From assembly GCA_029204225.1 (NCBI GenBank), contig CM055092.1, forward strand, positions 72,950,857 to 73,014,856: a stretch of 64,000 nt of DNA, in the 5' to 3' direction. This DNA comes from Diphasiastrum complanatum. Lineage: Eukaryota > Streptophyta > Lycopodiopsida > Lycopodiales > Lycopodiaceae. This document shows positions 11,019-24,305 of this stretch, piece by piece. Positions within the stretch are counted from its first letter, which is position 1; each line of letters starts with the position of its first letter. Under the pieces are notes generated by a model, which made no database searches, was not told the origin of the DNA, and worked only from the letters and a program-made list of their open reading frames with translations. The position numbers were made by a program, and so were the translations under genes.

Positions 11019-11105
11019 TTTATTTACTTGCGATGATTAGTAGCGGGTAGTTAATTGTCTAATCAACAATGATCACATTTAATGATTACTGATCGTGCGG
11101 AGAAT

Positions 11106-11119
11106 GTGGGCCCATAACC
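11106..11119 (-). other. Primer site complementary to the anticodon half of initiator Met-tRNA
   Basis: Two bases after the LTR end the minus strand reads GGTTATGGGCCCAC. This is the exact complement of GTGGGCCCATAACC, the anticodon stem-loop of plant initiator tRNA, starting at the nucleotide that forms the 3' end of the 39-nt tRNA half used by Drosophila copia. The standard TGGTATCAGAGC site is not present here. Confidence 0.85.
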
Positions 11120-11121
11120 TT

Positions 11122-11560
11122 TGAAGTTTCTCTTTGTAATCACACAATCAATAGCATAAATTGAAGAACACCTGAATTATCAGAAGTCATTCAACACACG
11201 AATCGCAGCAGTCACTTAGTACGTAATAGAATCATTGCATTATATTCATAATCAAAGATACAGAATAACACATAAGTAACACCTAAGATCATACAATTGC
11301 CAAGAACGCTTTAATCGCTAGTCGCAAGAACGCTTTAATCGCTAGTCGCTTAGTGCAGAAAAGAGAAGAACAGTAAAAGATTCATATTCTATGTACTATC
11401 GTTAATTTATCTATGTGTCCGTATCCATGCTAAGATTCATATCAATATGGATTGTCCAAGTCATCGATCCCATTCCTAGTAGTTCGTTGTGCCCGGTATC
11501 TTTCCCGACGGATTGTGTTCCAGCTCATCACCCGGATCTTCCAGCGGACCAAACTCAACA
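11122..11560 (-). repeat. 5' LTR of the near-complete copia element
   Basis: 439 bp, TG to CA, followed by the target duplication TTTAC. It contains a 24-bp tandem duplication (units CAAGAACGCTTTAATCGCTA plus GTCG) that the 3' LTR lacks, which arose after insertion or was not copied. Confidence 0.95.
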
Positions 11561-11565
11561 TTTAC

Positions 11566-12713
11566 CTCAATTCCAGATGGTGTAAGATTATCAATATGCT
11601 GAGCGTAAAGGATAGTTGCTGCATTTTTTGCTCAAATTCCAGACTGCTTAAAAAGCAGAATGAGGGTGATTATGTTTTGCAGATGCAGATTTTGCTTTCA
11701 TAATGGTCCTGTGAAAAAGCTCAGTTTTAGCTCAGTTTTAAAAACGTTGAATATGTTTTTCAAATGCAGAATCTACTGCATAATAGTCATGTGAATAAGT
11801 AGCCAATATCCTTTACACAATGGAATGAGCCGGGGGGCAGAACGTCATCTGCCTGGCTCTTCCATAATACATTGTCTCGCGTTTCAAATATTGTGTTATT
11901 AAAAGACAAAGATCTGTGGACGTCCTAGACATACGTTAACCAGACCCAAAACCAGGGAAACCGAATTGGGGGGAGGGCGGGTTTTCTAAGAATCAAGAAT
12001 TGTTGACTCTGGCATGCTCACAGAACACAAATGACAATTACACCGTCATGGCGTTGGGAACAATAGATCACAATTTATAGAAAATCATTATCTTCACAAG
12101 ATATGAAGAAGGGAGATAAAGATCAATGAAAAGCACATTAAGCAGCAAGCCTTTTTCTCCCCACTCAAAAACTCATACAATGTTAAGTACAAGAATATCT
12201 TGCATTCGAAGTCATGAATTCTTACATTTCTTCACAACGAAGATCTGATTCTTCAAAGAGCTGATCGAGTATAAATGTGTATCTAGACCAATCTGGAAAT
12301 TATTACAACGGTGGAGCCTTGCTAAATGAAATTTTCTAAATCTCTACATTGATCCATGTTATCTCCTGATTGACACCAATCTAACATCATAGTCAAGTCA
12401 ATGTTGCCTGGCTGAATTTGTTAATAAAAAATGTAACACTAGTATGCGCCAAAATAGGTTCAGGCAGATCAAGCACCAGTGGCTGCTAGGCTTCCAGCAT
12501 CTGCGGATTGAAAAGATTGAGCATCACTTACTGCTAGGCTTCAAAAATCAAGCAAACAAAGGATGCTTCTGCAGATTGATCCTTCAATTTGACTGTCGTG
12601 TACTAAATAAATGCGATTGCTCTAAGAATGCCGTTAGAGCAAATTGATAGAAAAATATCCTCCTTAGATCAAGCCAGTGCTCGTTAATAGAGATACCGGA
12701 TCGGGTATACCCA
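11566..12713. other. Intergenic and TPR gene 3' flank
   Basis: No gene is recognised. It holds a small foldback (11818-11874) and AT-rich sequence. The 3' untranslated region of the TPR gene should lie at the right end. Confidence 0.5.
11818..11874. repeat. Small foldback with GAGCCGGG/CTGGCTC ends
   Basis: CAATGGAATGAGCCGGG pairs with TGGCTCTTCCATAATACATTG, with an inner GGCAGA/TCTGCC stem. The ends resemble those of the larger foldback at 6214-6320, suggesting one family. Confidence 0.6.
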
Positions 12714-14311
12714 CTAAGCTGATACAGCAGTTGCTAGTCTGTAAGAAGGCAAAGTGCGAACAAATGGTTCGTTGCCTCCTTCCTCATCAGCTTCAGAACC
12801 CCATATGAAAGATGCATTGGCTGCTAAGACGTAGCTGTAGAAACAAGAACACGTCAGACTAGAAAAACTAAAATCGCCACAGAAGGTTAAGCCTCACATG
12901 AGAACAGATCAATTCGAGAAGCTTCAAACCCAAACAAATCTTCTGATGGAAAGATAGAGCAAAGTAGCGCGATTGGAAAGCTTACGGGTCAGTAGGTGCA
13001 GCTTGGACAGCCTGCTCAAAATAGTTAGCAGCGCGATCGGCATCCCGATAAACTTGCCAGATAAGATTGGCGTACTGTGCCAGAACCTCCCCCTCGCCTG
13101 GCATGGCCAAGATTGCTCTTCCCAAAAACTCTTCTGCCTTTTTGAAATCTTTGCGCACCTACATATATATTATCAGCAATGATTAGAATACGTTTTTAAG
13201 GAGAAAAGCGACAAATTAAATTGCGTAGACGTACTCAATCGATTAATACCTCAAACAGAAAGCGGGCGTAGTTTCTCAGCAGTAAAGGATGGTTTGGATT
13301 GGCTTTAAGCATTGTCTGGTAATACTCGTCTGGATTACCAAAATCGCTATAAAACCCTCCTCCACCATAATCTCCATAGCCGCCAGTACCTTTTCCATTT
13401 CCATTTCCATCTCCATCTCCGGCCAAGCCGATAGCAAAACTAAGGTTCTCAGATTCCTTACAAGGCCTGTAACCGCGAGCTACTGCCACTCCGTTTGATT
13501 CTTTGCCGATACGTCTATTACTATCATCAAAATCCGTAATGCGGTAATTTTGATCTTTTCTTCCGGAGAATGAAGCTTGTCCGGATTGTCGCTGACTTAA
13601 ACCACCTACATCACTTTCTTTGGAGAAATTCTGACCATGCCTTTCGCTTCTGGACGGACTAATACCTTTGCTATCTTTCTTATGGAACTCGAAACCTGCA
13701 TCCAAGGTCCTTCTGTTCATCCTTCCATGAGTCCCCTTCGTAGATAGTGCTTCCATTTGCGATAGATTTTTGTCGTAGTCAGTACATGAAAAATCAGTCG
13801 TCAAATTTGGTTCTGCCTCCAAATGCTGAACCGAGTTACTTGGCTCCTGCAATTGAAAATTCACCTCAGACCCTGAACTGACGTGCCCTGAAACACTTGT
13901 TGGGCCGGATAAACGTGATGTAAGATGTGAACATTGTTTTTGACGAGGGGAAAAGCGTTCGGCATCCGCAATTTTCTCATGAAGTCCATGAACATAAGAT
14001 GTACTATCTGCCGCTACTTTAGCCGGCGAATTGTATTTCTTACCGAATGTATGCAAATCATTTTCAGATTTTACCCTCCGGACTCTTGGCAAACGAGCTA
14101 TCCCCTTCTCTAAATCCCGTTTTAGGCTTTCCTGACCAAAGTTATCATCGCAACTTACTGAAACACAAGATATTTTAGAAGTTTGAATATTTGAGGTGAT
14201 CAAAGAGCTCAAACAAAGAAAGGAACTCCCGCCACTTTTCGCTTCAGGTTCTATCTCTTTAGAAGCAAACAACGACCCTAATACGGGAGTCGACGAACTT
14301 CGCAGCAACAT
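12714..14311 (-). CDS. TPR-like superfamily protein, three exons
   Basis: Exons are 13250-14311, 12986-13158 and 12714-12834 on the minus strand. All introns are GT-AG and the joined frame is open for 451 codons to a TAG. The first 290 or so residues are low in recognisable domains: a Ser-rich start, a [11 protein letters not shown] motif and a [12 protein letters not shown] glycine stretch. The C-terminal 120 residues are the tetratricopeptide part: [59 protein letters not shown], then an acidic end. This layout is typical of a conserved plant TPR-like family of unknown biochemical role, usually taken as a protein-binding scaffold. No signal peptide is evident. The ATG at 14311 is the first in frame. 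Splice sites are my reading, not confirmed by transcripts. Confidence 0.88.
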
Positions 14312-15077
14312 GACGAATTTCCGAAAGCTTTACAGTGATCCTTCTCACAAGTGAAACCTCCCAATTTAAGCCTGTGAAGCACTATCAGAGAACAACTTTC
14401 TCTCTAAATAATTTCCTGAAGCATCGACACTCCAGCTACAGTTGATATTGAGAAAAAAACTCATACAAATCCACCTATTGCTCAGTTGCAGTATCGAAGA
14501 CTTGCCTTGGAAACCTGAAAGGAAGCGGCTATGCTACATGCAACTCTTAAAAGACCGCAAAACAGATGCTCAAGAAGTTACCATCCTCCCTATATGGACA
14601 AGAACCTGCAGAAGAAGCCTTTCCTATTTCTAATAAGCCTGCCTTAGCGAACCACACATAAAATACACAGAACTATGCCCCGGAAATAGGTATGCAAGCC
14701 AACGGAAGCTGCAAGCAGACCACGCAAAAGCGAGTCACAAGCTGTAAATAGATCAACTGTACAGCATTAAACGAGCGGAATGAAAACGACGCGGGATTTC
14801 AGAAATCAAGGCCTTTCTGAGATACTTCCACCACGCGAAGCTTCAAAGCTATGGCGGAAAAACACACAACGTTTGCTCATCCTGTCGCCCCCCGATCCTC
14901 TTCTCTTTTTCTTCTTCTGTATCTGCATTTGCAGCAGCCAAATCTTCGATAAAGAAAAAGAAAGACTACCTTCAAATCACGAATCGATCCTCCGTGACAC
15001 AGATACGCAATAGCTGGGCCATCGAAGGGATTCTTAATGGCACGATATATTTTGGGCCTCACCACTCATATGCATGC
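14312..15077 (-). promoter_or_regulatory. Presumed 5' leader and proximal promoter of the TPR gene
   Basis: Non-coding sequence upstream of the TPR start. I could not place a TATA box or start site with confidence. Small ORFs here are not supported. Confidence 0.4.
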
Positions 15078-15468
15078 CACGTGGCAAACCCGCCCTTTAA
15101 ACTAATATGGCATTGACACGTGGCACGATCTGGACGTTTCTGACAAAATTCAACGGTGGAGTCACAAAAGCAGCCTGTGTGTATAAGATATTATAGGAGT
15201 CGCTGGCAATCGTACGTAAGATCTGGGCCTGGGCATCATAGGGCCTTGCACGCACGACATGTTTTACGTCTTGATAGTTCGGATCTTCGCCACGTGGCTA
15301 CAGCAATCCATACTACAAGATTACAAACACGTGGCTAAATCTTAAGGTTTTTGACAGAATCCAACGGTAGCGTCTTCAAATCAGCCCGTGACTTGAAGAT
15401 CTTATAGGAAGCTCGCACTTTCGGCAGAGAGAGCCTTGCAGGTTAAAGGTCTCCTGTCCGAACACGTG
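15078..15468. promoter_or_regulatory. Five G-boxes in a duplicated block
   Basis: CACGTG occurs at 15078, 15117, 15291, 15328 and 15463; four of the five are in ACGTGGC context (ABRE/G-box core). The first four form two pairs with 39- and 37-bp spacing, about 211-213 bp apart. The pairs belong to a degenerate duplication: GACAAAATTCAACGG at 15140 is matched by GACAGAATCCAACGG at about 15351, and both are followed by related CAGCC...TAGGA stretches. G-boxes bind bZIP and bHLH factors. Whether this block serves the TPR gene 0.8 kb away is inference. Confidence 0.65.
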
Positions 15469-15579
15469 GCGAATAAGGAATGGGTACGTGCATGAAACCG
15501 GCTTGACTGGTAGGTGGCCCGCGGGGTAGGTGAGTAGGTCAGCGTAGCTGATAGCAGCGTGGACGGTGAACATCCAAGT

Positions 15580-17590
15580 GACAAGTCATTATTGGCAATA
15601 AGTCTTCATGTGGGGGCCAAGGCTCAAGCAGTTTGGGAAGTGCCCAAGCCGCCTAAGCGGTCAATGGCCTAGGGAAGCCTCATCACTTACTAGCACCACT
15701 TACTAGCACGCCAGTGTTCGGGAAACCTTTTTGAGGTTGTACTCCAAAAGTCGATACGTGAAAAAGTTCTTCGGCCTCTATTGAGTGACATGCTCTTCTT
15801 ACTTGCCGGTTTTTCCTTATAAAACCCAAGATTTATAACATAAAAAATCTTGTACAATTTTTGCCATGCCAGTTTTTGGGAAAAGATGTTGGTTCCATTC
15901 TTGAACTCTCTCGGCTTTCCCAAACACTGCTAGCACGCTGTGCTTGAGAAAACCGGCATCGAGAAAACCTTTAAGAAGCAAACTATAGGAATGAAATTGG
16001 CAAATTTTCTCAAAAATAGACATCATAAAATGTTTGACACTTTTTTATACAAGCACATATGCCTTTTTATGAATAAAAGTCTTCAAAAAATTGAGAAATT
16101 CTATAAAATGTAGGTTTTTTGAGGATAACTCAAAAGAGTTTTCCCGAGCACCAAAGTCTAGCACAGATCATATTATCCTGACACAGTGCACTGTTCGCCC
16201 TGTGTCCAAAGAGCTCAGGCTCTCAAAGGTCCCTTATCACTCACTAGCACCGATTAGATTACTTCCTCTGGTGCGGACATTACCCAACCTCCATGCCAAT
16301 AAGCAACTTCATTGGGATAGGGGCTTATTTGACATCATGTCAAGTGCTGAAATTACCAAGTTTGATATGGGGGGGGGGCCCACAAGCCACTTGTACAATC
16401 AAACCTAGATAAATGTTATCTCTACATATGTTAACCATGTCTATTAATTGATCTTTTGTGACTCCCAAGAATTTTACATAGCAATATTGTAATTGTTATT
16501 TGTTACCATGATTAACTCCCACCTTAAACAACTTGACCTGATATATGTTGTTTTACACATGTATGAGAGATGCAACGTTTTAGGATTCAGGGATTAATAA
16601 AAAATGCTTTAAACTTGTCAATAGGGCTTTCAATACACACAACATTTTTTTCTAGGACATTTTGCTAGCCTAGCCTCCAATACAAACCCCCAATAGTTAT
16701 GCAAGACAAGGATCATTAGTTTTTCAACTACAAATCGTTATTCATCTATATGTGTAACCCTCTCTATTACTTAGTTTTTGCTACTTCCGAAGCCTAACAC
16801 TTATCCATGGTTGATTGTATGTATCTAGGTAACAGAGGAGATTTTAAAGCCAACCACCATTGGATCATAAAGGTGTACTTTGTGTAGATTATGCCACATT
16901 TTCATGATCTACCATTAAGAATGATACAAGTCACATTATATGCCTTGTAAAAATCATGTTAGTTAAAGCCATGTGGGTCTCAACATCTAGCTCCAACATC
17001 AAGAACAACAACAACGAGGCATATGACCAACGTTTGGGACACCTTTTTTGAGTTATTCTGAAAATTTTTGCATTTTTTAAAGCTTCTCAGTTTGCGAATG
17101 ACTATTATTTGAAAAGGGTTAAAAGTGAAAAATCCCAAATGCAAGATGGCAGGTGGCAAGTGGGCAAGTGGCGAGTCGTGAGGTGAGTGACCTTTGCGGA
17201 TTTTTGGAGAGGCCATCACTTGTTGATTACTAGAGAAGCCATCACCTTGCAATGGTGATGTTGATAGAAGTTGGCCCTCCTTCTGTTGCCAAGCATCTCT
17301 TAGGTTTAGCTATTGAGGATCTACTGCTGTGGTGTGTGTGGATGGACTTCTATCTCCCCCCATATTGTATTTCTTCGACTACATAGTCACAAAAAGTAGA
17401 TGATCATTTAATGCCCAAATGCTACTAATTCATTACGAATGTGCATAGCATTTGAGAAGACACATTGGTTTAGTGGAAGAGAAACTATAAAATGTTATGT
17501 GTGGTAGGTCGCGCTATTTATACAATAGTAATACAATTTACATCGTTCTAAGCAAACTTGTTATGATATTGTAGAAAAGATTATAAGCTT
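15580..17590. other. Unassigned intergenic sequence
   Basis: AT-rich, with short repeats of CACTTACTAGCAC near 15690-15710 and a poly-G run at 16370. ORFs such as 15817-16026 and 16091-16408 have no recognisable domains. Nothing further is supported. Confidence 0.5.
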
Positions 17591-17594
17591 CCTA

Positions 17595-17905
17595 CAGTCC
17601 ATCGCTGGACAACGGCTACCTCTCATCATTGGACATGAAGTAAGCAAACCAAAGATTCTTCATCAAAAGAGAGGTTTTTGAGCCAACAGTCCATCGCTGG
17701 ACAACGACTATCTCTCATCAACATAACATTTGTTATAGCTCCATCGTTGTCCAGCATGCATACAAGCTAAAAACATACAATGATATGTAGTGTGCATCGT
17801 TGCCTGGTATGCAAAAAACATACTCTCAATAACAAAAAAAGTTTTATGTAGTCCATCGCTGCCTCTAAGGCATATAAAGAAGATGGAGTGTGGTCCATCG
17901 CTTGA
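17595..17905. repeat. Irregular cluster of a TCCATCG(C/T)TG motif
   Basis: Motif copies lie near 17598, 17697, 17741, 17787 (GCATCGTTG variant), 17850 and 17896. The first two sit in a longer near-repeat (CAGTCCATCGCTGGACAACG then CTCTCATCA), about 99 bp apart. Spacing is uneven and no ORF spans the cluster. Confidence 0.65.
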
Positions 17906-18357
17906 TAGCAAGCCACCATAAAGGCATTTCATCATACATTTACACATTATGTGAAGTTATGAGCATAAATATCACACATAGTTACTAAGAATCATAAATC
18001 AAAGTGCATAAAGCTTGCTAGGGCGCAATCACAAGAGGAGCAAAATAATGAATTTTTTTCACAAAGTGTTGTGAGAAAAAGTAGTCGAAACTGCATGATA
18101 TATAGTGGTATGTAGTGAGGCTTCATGGAAGGTGGCATATTGGCTTGAGGGAGAAGCAACAAATCATGTCCATTCATTATGGCTAAGCTTAAGACCTTTG
18201 TAAAGCTTATTAAAAAAAGGGGGGATTTTTTTTTGAAATGATATAGTGCATGTTAGGGTTGGTATTGGTGTAGGACCTTTAATTTGAAGTTTTGATGGTT
18301 TGTCGTTGTCTGGAAGAAGTATAGCATAGAGAGGTGCCTTTAAGCGAAGAAGCATCC

Positions 18358-20845
<2,488 letters not shown>

Positions 20846-20960
20846 CATCTTCCATCATCAGTCAAGGGTGTTGGCTCAGTTGGTTATCTTGACATCCAAA
20901 GTTTTTTTGTTCTCAAGTTCGAGACTCCCCTTGGAAACCAAGAAGCATCTTCCATCATCA
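20846..20960 (+). mobile_element. Short tRNA-derived SINE-like insertion with 15-bp target duplication
   Basis: Identical 15-bp sequences CATCTTCCATCATCA (20846-20860 and 20946-20960) flank an 85-bp insert. The insert carries a pol III box A (TGGCTCAGTTGG, 20872-20883) and a box B-like sequence (AGTTCGAGACTCC, 20915-20927) at tRNA-like spacing. It cannot fold as a tRNA: the acceptor ends do not pair. The ends suggest LINE-driven retroposition of a tRNA-derived head without a clear A- or T-tail. It may be a truncated SINE or a tRNA retropseudogene. Confidence 0.75.
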
Positions 20961-22013
20961 ATATGTTATTTACATGCCTATTTATAGTGCCATCACCTAG
21001 TTGTGAGCCTAATTATTGCTCTAAAGATTGTGTAAATGTTCAAGAACATTTGAAAAAAATTTGTGTCCCTTTCACAAACTAAGTTATTCTCAAAACACAT
21101 ATTCAAAATATAATCTATCAAATTCTAGTCACATTTTTTGTAAGAGTAACTCAAGTTTAGGTGTTACATGATAACTACCACGTAAAGATGTACATATATA
21201 GCAACATGCTCATGTACGCATCCACATGAAAAAGAAGGTGATTGTTGCCACTATGAGCCACATGGAAAATAATAAGATATCTTTTATAGTTAAAAATCAT
21301 GAGATAAAAAAAAATGGGTAGCATACTTAGTAATACTCAATGAAAAGTATGAAGATAGATTGTTTAAAAGAACTAGTTCCTAGTAACACTTTTAGGTATT
21401 TCATGGATCATTGTAAGCTATTATTTCTACACTAAATGTGAGTTAATCATGCAAAATTTGATTTTGATTAATATCCTTCATGTGATCACACATGCCATGT
21501 TCATTACCATAAAATTTTATGAATATCATTGTATTTACGAACATAAATGAGAGGCTAGCAATATGAATGATCATATTTTTAAAATGTCTAATGGCATTCA
21601 TGTACACATACCATTGCATTGAGCTTTTTGAATTCTATGATCTGCAATAGGTTGATGTAAATACACTTTTCTATGCAAATTGTTCTTTTAAGAAATCAAC
21701 TTTTAGTAAATTGCATCCACCTTATCAAAAGCTACTCATTGTCATTGCTGAATCAATAGAATTTGAAGGTGAATGATTGATGTGTCTTGCATTCCTACGT
21801 TTGATGAGCACATAAATGATTATTTATTTATTTTTGAAGAATGATAACTAATTGAATGAGTTTTTAACTTTACTTGTATATGTGTATAGTGAAGCTTGTC
21901 AAAATCTTTCACTCACCTTGTTGCCCCTACATTGCTTTGCAAGGAGCCATTGTGTTGAAATTTCACAATTCTAGCTTGACCAGTTTTGGTCACATGCATT
22001 GTAATTGGTAAGA
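20961..22013. other. AT-rich intergenic sequence
   Basis: No feature is recognised between the SINE-like insertion and the LTR that begins near 22014. Confidence 0.5.
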
Positions 22014-22661
22014 TGGCCATGTAAATAGATTCCACACGTGCCAAATAGCATAGGATGCTTTCCCAAGACTTCATTCCTCATATTACATTGTGATAGCATC
22101 TTTGAAATGAGGCCAAAATGTGCTTAGATAAGTTAGAAAAATTCTAGGAGCTAAAAATAGCATGTTTTACATTGTGTTTTGATCTTGAGATCTTGACCCC
22201 ATATTAGGGTGGATCCAATGGCCTATAAGGTTAGATGATAGGGTTAGGGTATGATAAGATTAGAGATGCCCTAAATGTTCATATCCAAGCTTGAAATGTA
22301 TACAGATGTGATGGAATCTCCATCCAAACATGAAGAATAATCAAGTTTTTCCACTTCCATCAACATTGTCTTTGAGTGGCAAGCTTAGATTGTGTGTGAG
22401 TGATTTTATGCATTAATTACATGTTTTGGAAGGTACTGAAGTTGATTACAGATCTAGTATGCATGCTGCACTTTAATTTTGTGTATTTGATCAAATCTAT
22501 GTGGCCATTGTGGAGTTAAATGCCAAATTAGCTAGTTTTGGTAACTAGTCTTGATTCTAGCTCATAGTTTGGATCTAGATCTATGATTTGTGCATCCTCC
22601 ATCACTTTTAGGATTGATTGGGATTGAATTTTCTGTAAAATTTTGTCATGATATTAGAGCC
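22014..22661 (+). mobile_element. LTR (635 bp) with degenerate Met-tRNA primer site, plus strand
   Basis: The block from TGGCCATGTAAATAG to TTTTGTCA (22014-22648) is followed at once by TGATATTAGAGCC (22649-22661), which differs from the copia primer site TGGTATCAGAGCC at two bases. An inverted copy lies at 34409-34995, which confirms the unit. Only about 250 bp of possible leader follows before an unrelated minus-strand relic, so this element is truncated. Confidence 0.75.
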
Positions 22662-22915
22662 TAATCAAAAGTGAGCTTCATATTTGATGTTATCAAGCTT
22701 TGATCCTAGATTTAATGTGGCACTCATAAAAGCTACATAAATAGATAAACAAAACAGTGCTAAGTACATGTGTATTCTATAGACTATGTGACTTTAAAGG
22801 TACTTTTGAAAATTGTCATAGAATGTGAGTAAAGTTGTAGGTTATATGCTATAAGAATCCGAGCAATTATGCAAATTGTAAATATTGTTGGATCGATACA
22901 TGGAGTGAGATTAAG

Positions 22916-23872
22916 ACCCAACACTCCGCCATAAGATCACTTCATGTACTTACAAAGATTCAATATATTGGAAAATGAACATGCTTGCTTTCTTATCAAG
23001 GGTTGGCGTTAAAAAAACGTTAGCTGCCATCTGATTTATGCTACTAGTAGTATAATAATACCACTTGTTGGTATGAAATTTTATCTGACAAAATGAAACC
23101 AATTTTCAATCTGCTTGGTATTCAAATGAAATCAAGGATTCAAGGTCAGAGATATACAACTAAGATTGTCACAGTAAATTTTAGTAGCATATGCTGCATA
23201 GAATATAATTCATGCACTAAAAGTCTAATCTATAAAATTTCTTTGGTGGCTTGAATTACTCCAACATATTCAACCTCTATTGAGGATAGAGAAATAGAAT
23301 TATGTTATCTGCTATTCCAAGAAGTTGGGCCTCTTGCCAAATAGAAACAATATTCAAAAGTTGACTGCCTAGAATCTAGATCACCTCTCCAATATGCATC
23401 AAGATATTCATAAAGTGTTGTAGGTGAAAGGACCTTTCCATCATAACATGATGCCAAGTGTTTGTTTTCTTGAATATGCTTCATGACTCTCTTAAGGGCC
23501 TTCCAATGAGGCCCTGCATTAGATCTAAATTAACTACATGCACTTATTATGTGCCAAGCTTGGCCTTGTACTTACCATGTATACCAAGTTTGGCCCTACA
23601 CAAATCATGGCATATAGAAATGAACCAATCAAAGAATGGTATTGGTGCATGGTCATATCTAGCTCCTCAAATTTAGTCTTGGGACAAATGTCTTTAGAGA
23701 TTTTAATTTTACATTCCATTGGAGAATCAATGGATTTACAATCAGTCATGTCATATTTTTTAAGTATATTTTATAGGTACCTTTGTTGACTAAGATAAAT
23801 CAATTTTTTCGATTTATCTCTTACAATTTGTATGCTAAGCATAATGTACCGATTCAAGATTTAACATATCAA
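22916..23872 (-). pseudogene. Copia RT C-terminus and RNase H relic with 3' LTR start
   Basis: On the minus strand the end of reverse transcriptase is readable: IQIVRDKSKKLIYLSQQRYL, KKYDMTDCKSIDSPM, and YHSLIGSFLYAMICVGPNL. It is followed by a decayed RNase H to about 23000. A short purine-rich tract and TGTTGGGTCTTAATC mark the 3' LTR start at 22923. A frameshift lies just inside the right edge. The relic is cut at 23872 by the LTR of the large element that begins at 23873. Confidence 0.8.
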
Positions 23873-24277
23873 TGTTGTATCTTTAGCATCTATTTTCGGC
23901 TAAGGCTCCTTCTAGCAGGACTATGGCTGTCTCCCATCTAGTTGATACTGAGGCTTTTTCCTACTAGCATGAATATAGATGCTAAGAAGGCAATGCAAGC
24001 ATAGGGTGAGTATTTTGATGGTAAGGTTCAGTCTCTTTCTCTTTCTCTCTTGTTTTCTAACTACAACACAAGATCTAACCTAAAAGATAAAACCCTAATG
24101 CCAACCCTTAATCTAAGGCTTTCCCTTCTAGACTAAGGTGGCCATCCTATCCTCAATCTAATTAACTTGGCAATGATCCGTTCATATGATACATACGATG
24201 TGAGGAAGAAAGCACACTCACAAAGGGAGAACAAAGAGGCAAAATGGAAAGATCCAACTTTTAGGAACAAGATTGCA
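23873..24277 (-). repeat. 3' LTR of the large non-coding element
   Basis: 405 bp, matching 33199-33602 with about 5.7% differences by my count, including one single-base indel. Confidence 0.85.
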
Positions 24278-24305
24278 CACAAATGAACTCTCTTCTTCTT
24301 TGGAG
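24278..24305 (-). other. Putative polypurine tract of the large element
   Basis: The minus strand reads CCAAAGAAGAAGAGAGTTC shortly before the LTR. The purine run is followed by about ten mixed bases, so the exact tract is uncertain. Confidence 0.4.

Larger units (their letters stand above)
6664..11560 (-). mobile_element. Near-complete Ty1/copia element with half-tRNA primer site
   Basis: A full-length 4,897-bp minus-strand copia element flanked by perfect TTTAC target duplications (6659-6663 and 11561-11565). LTRs are 6664-7078 (415 bp) and 11122-11560 (439 bp). The 24-bp excess is a tandem duplication in the right LTR around 11302-11350, and otherwise there are 11 substitutions in 415 aligned bases. 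The order gag, protease, integrase, RT, RNase H is the copia order. The coding region has at least three frameshifts and several stops, so this copy is not autonomous. Its primer site (11106-11119) complements the anticodon half of initiator tRNA rather than the tRNA 3' end. Confidence 0.95.

Noticed and set aside
20869-20930. Functional tRNA gene
   Set aside because: Box A and box B are present but the acceptor stem cannot pair and the anticodon arm is not formed; the flanking duplications show an insertion.
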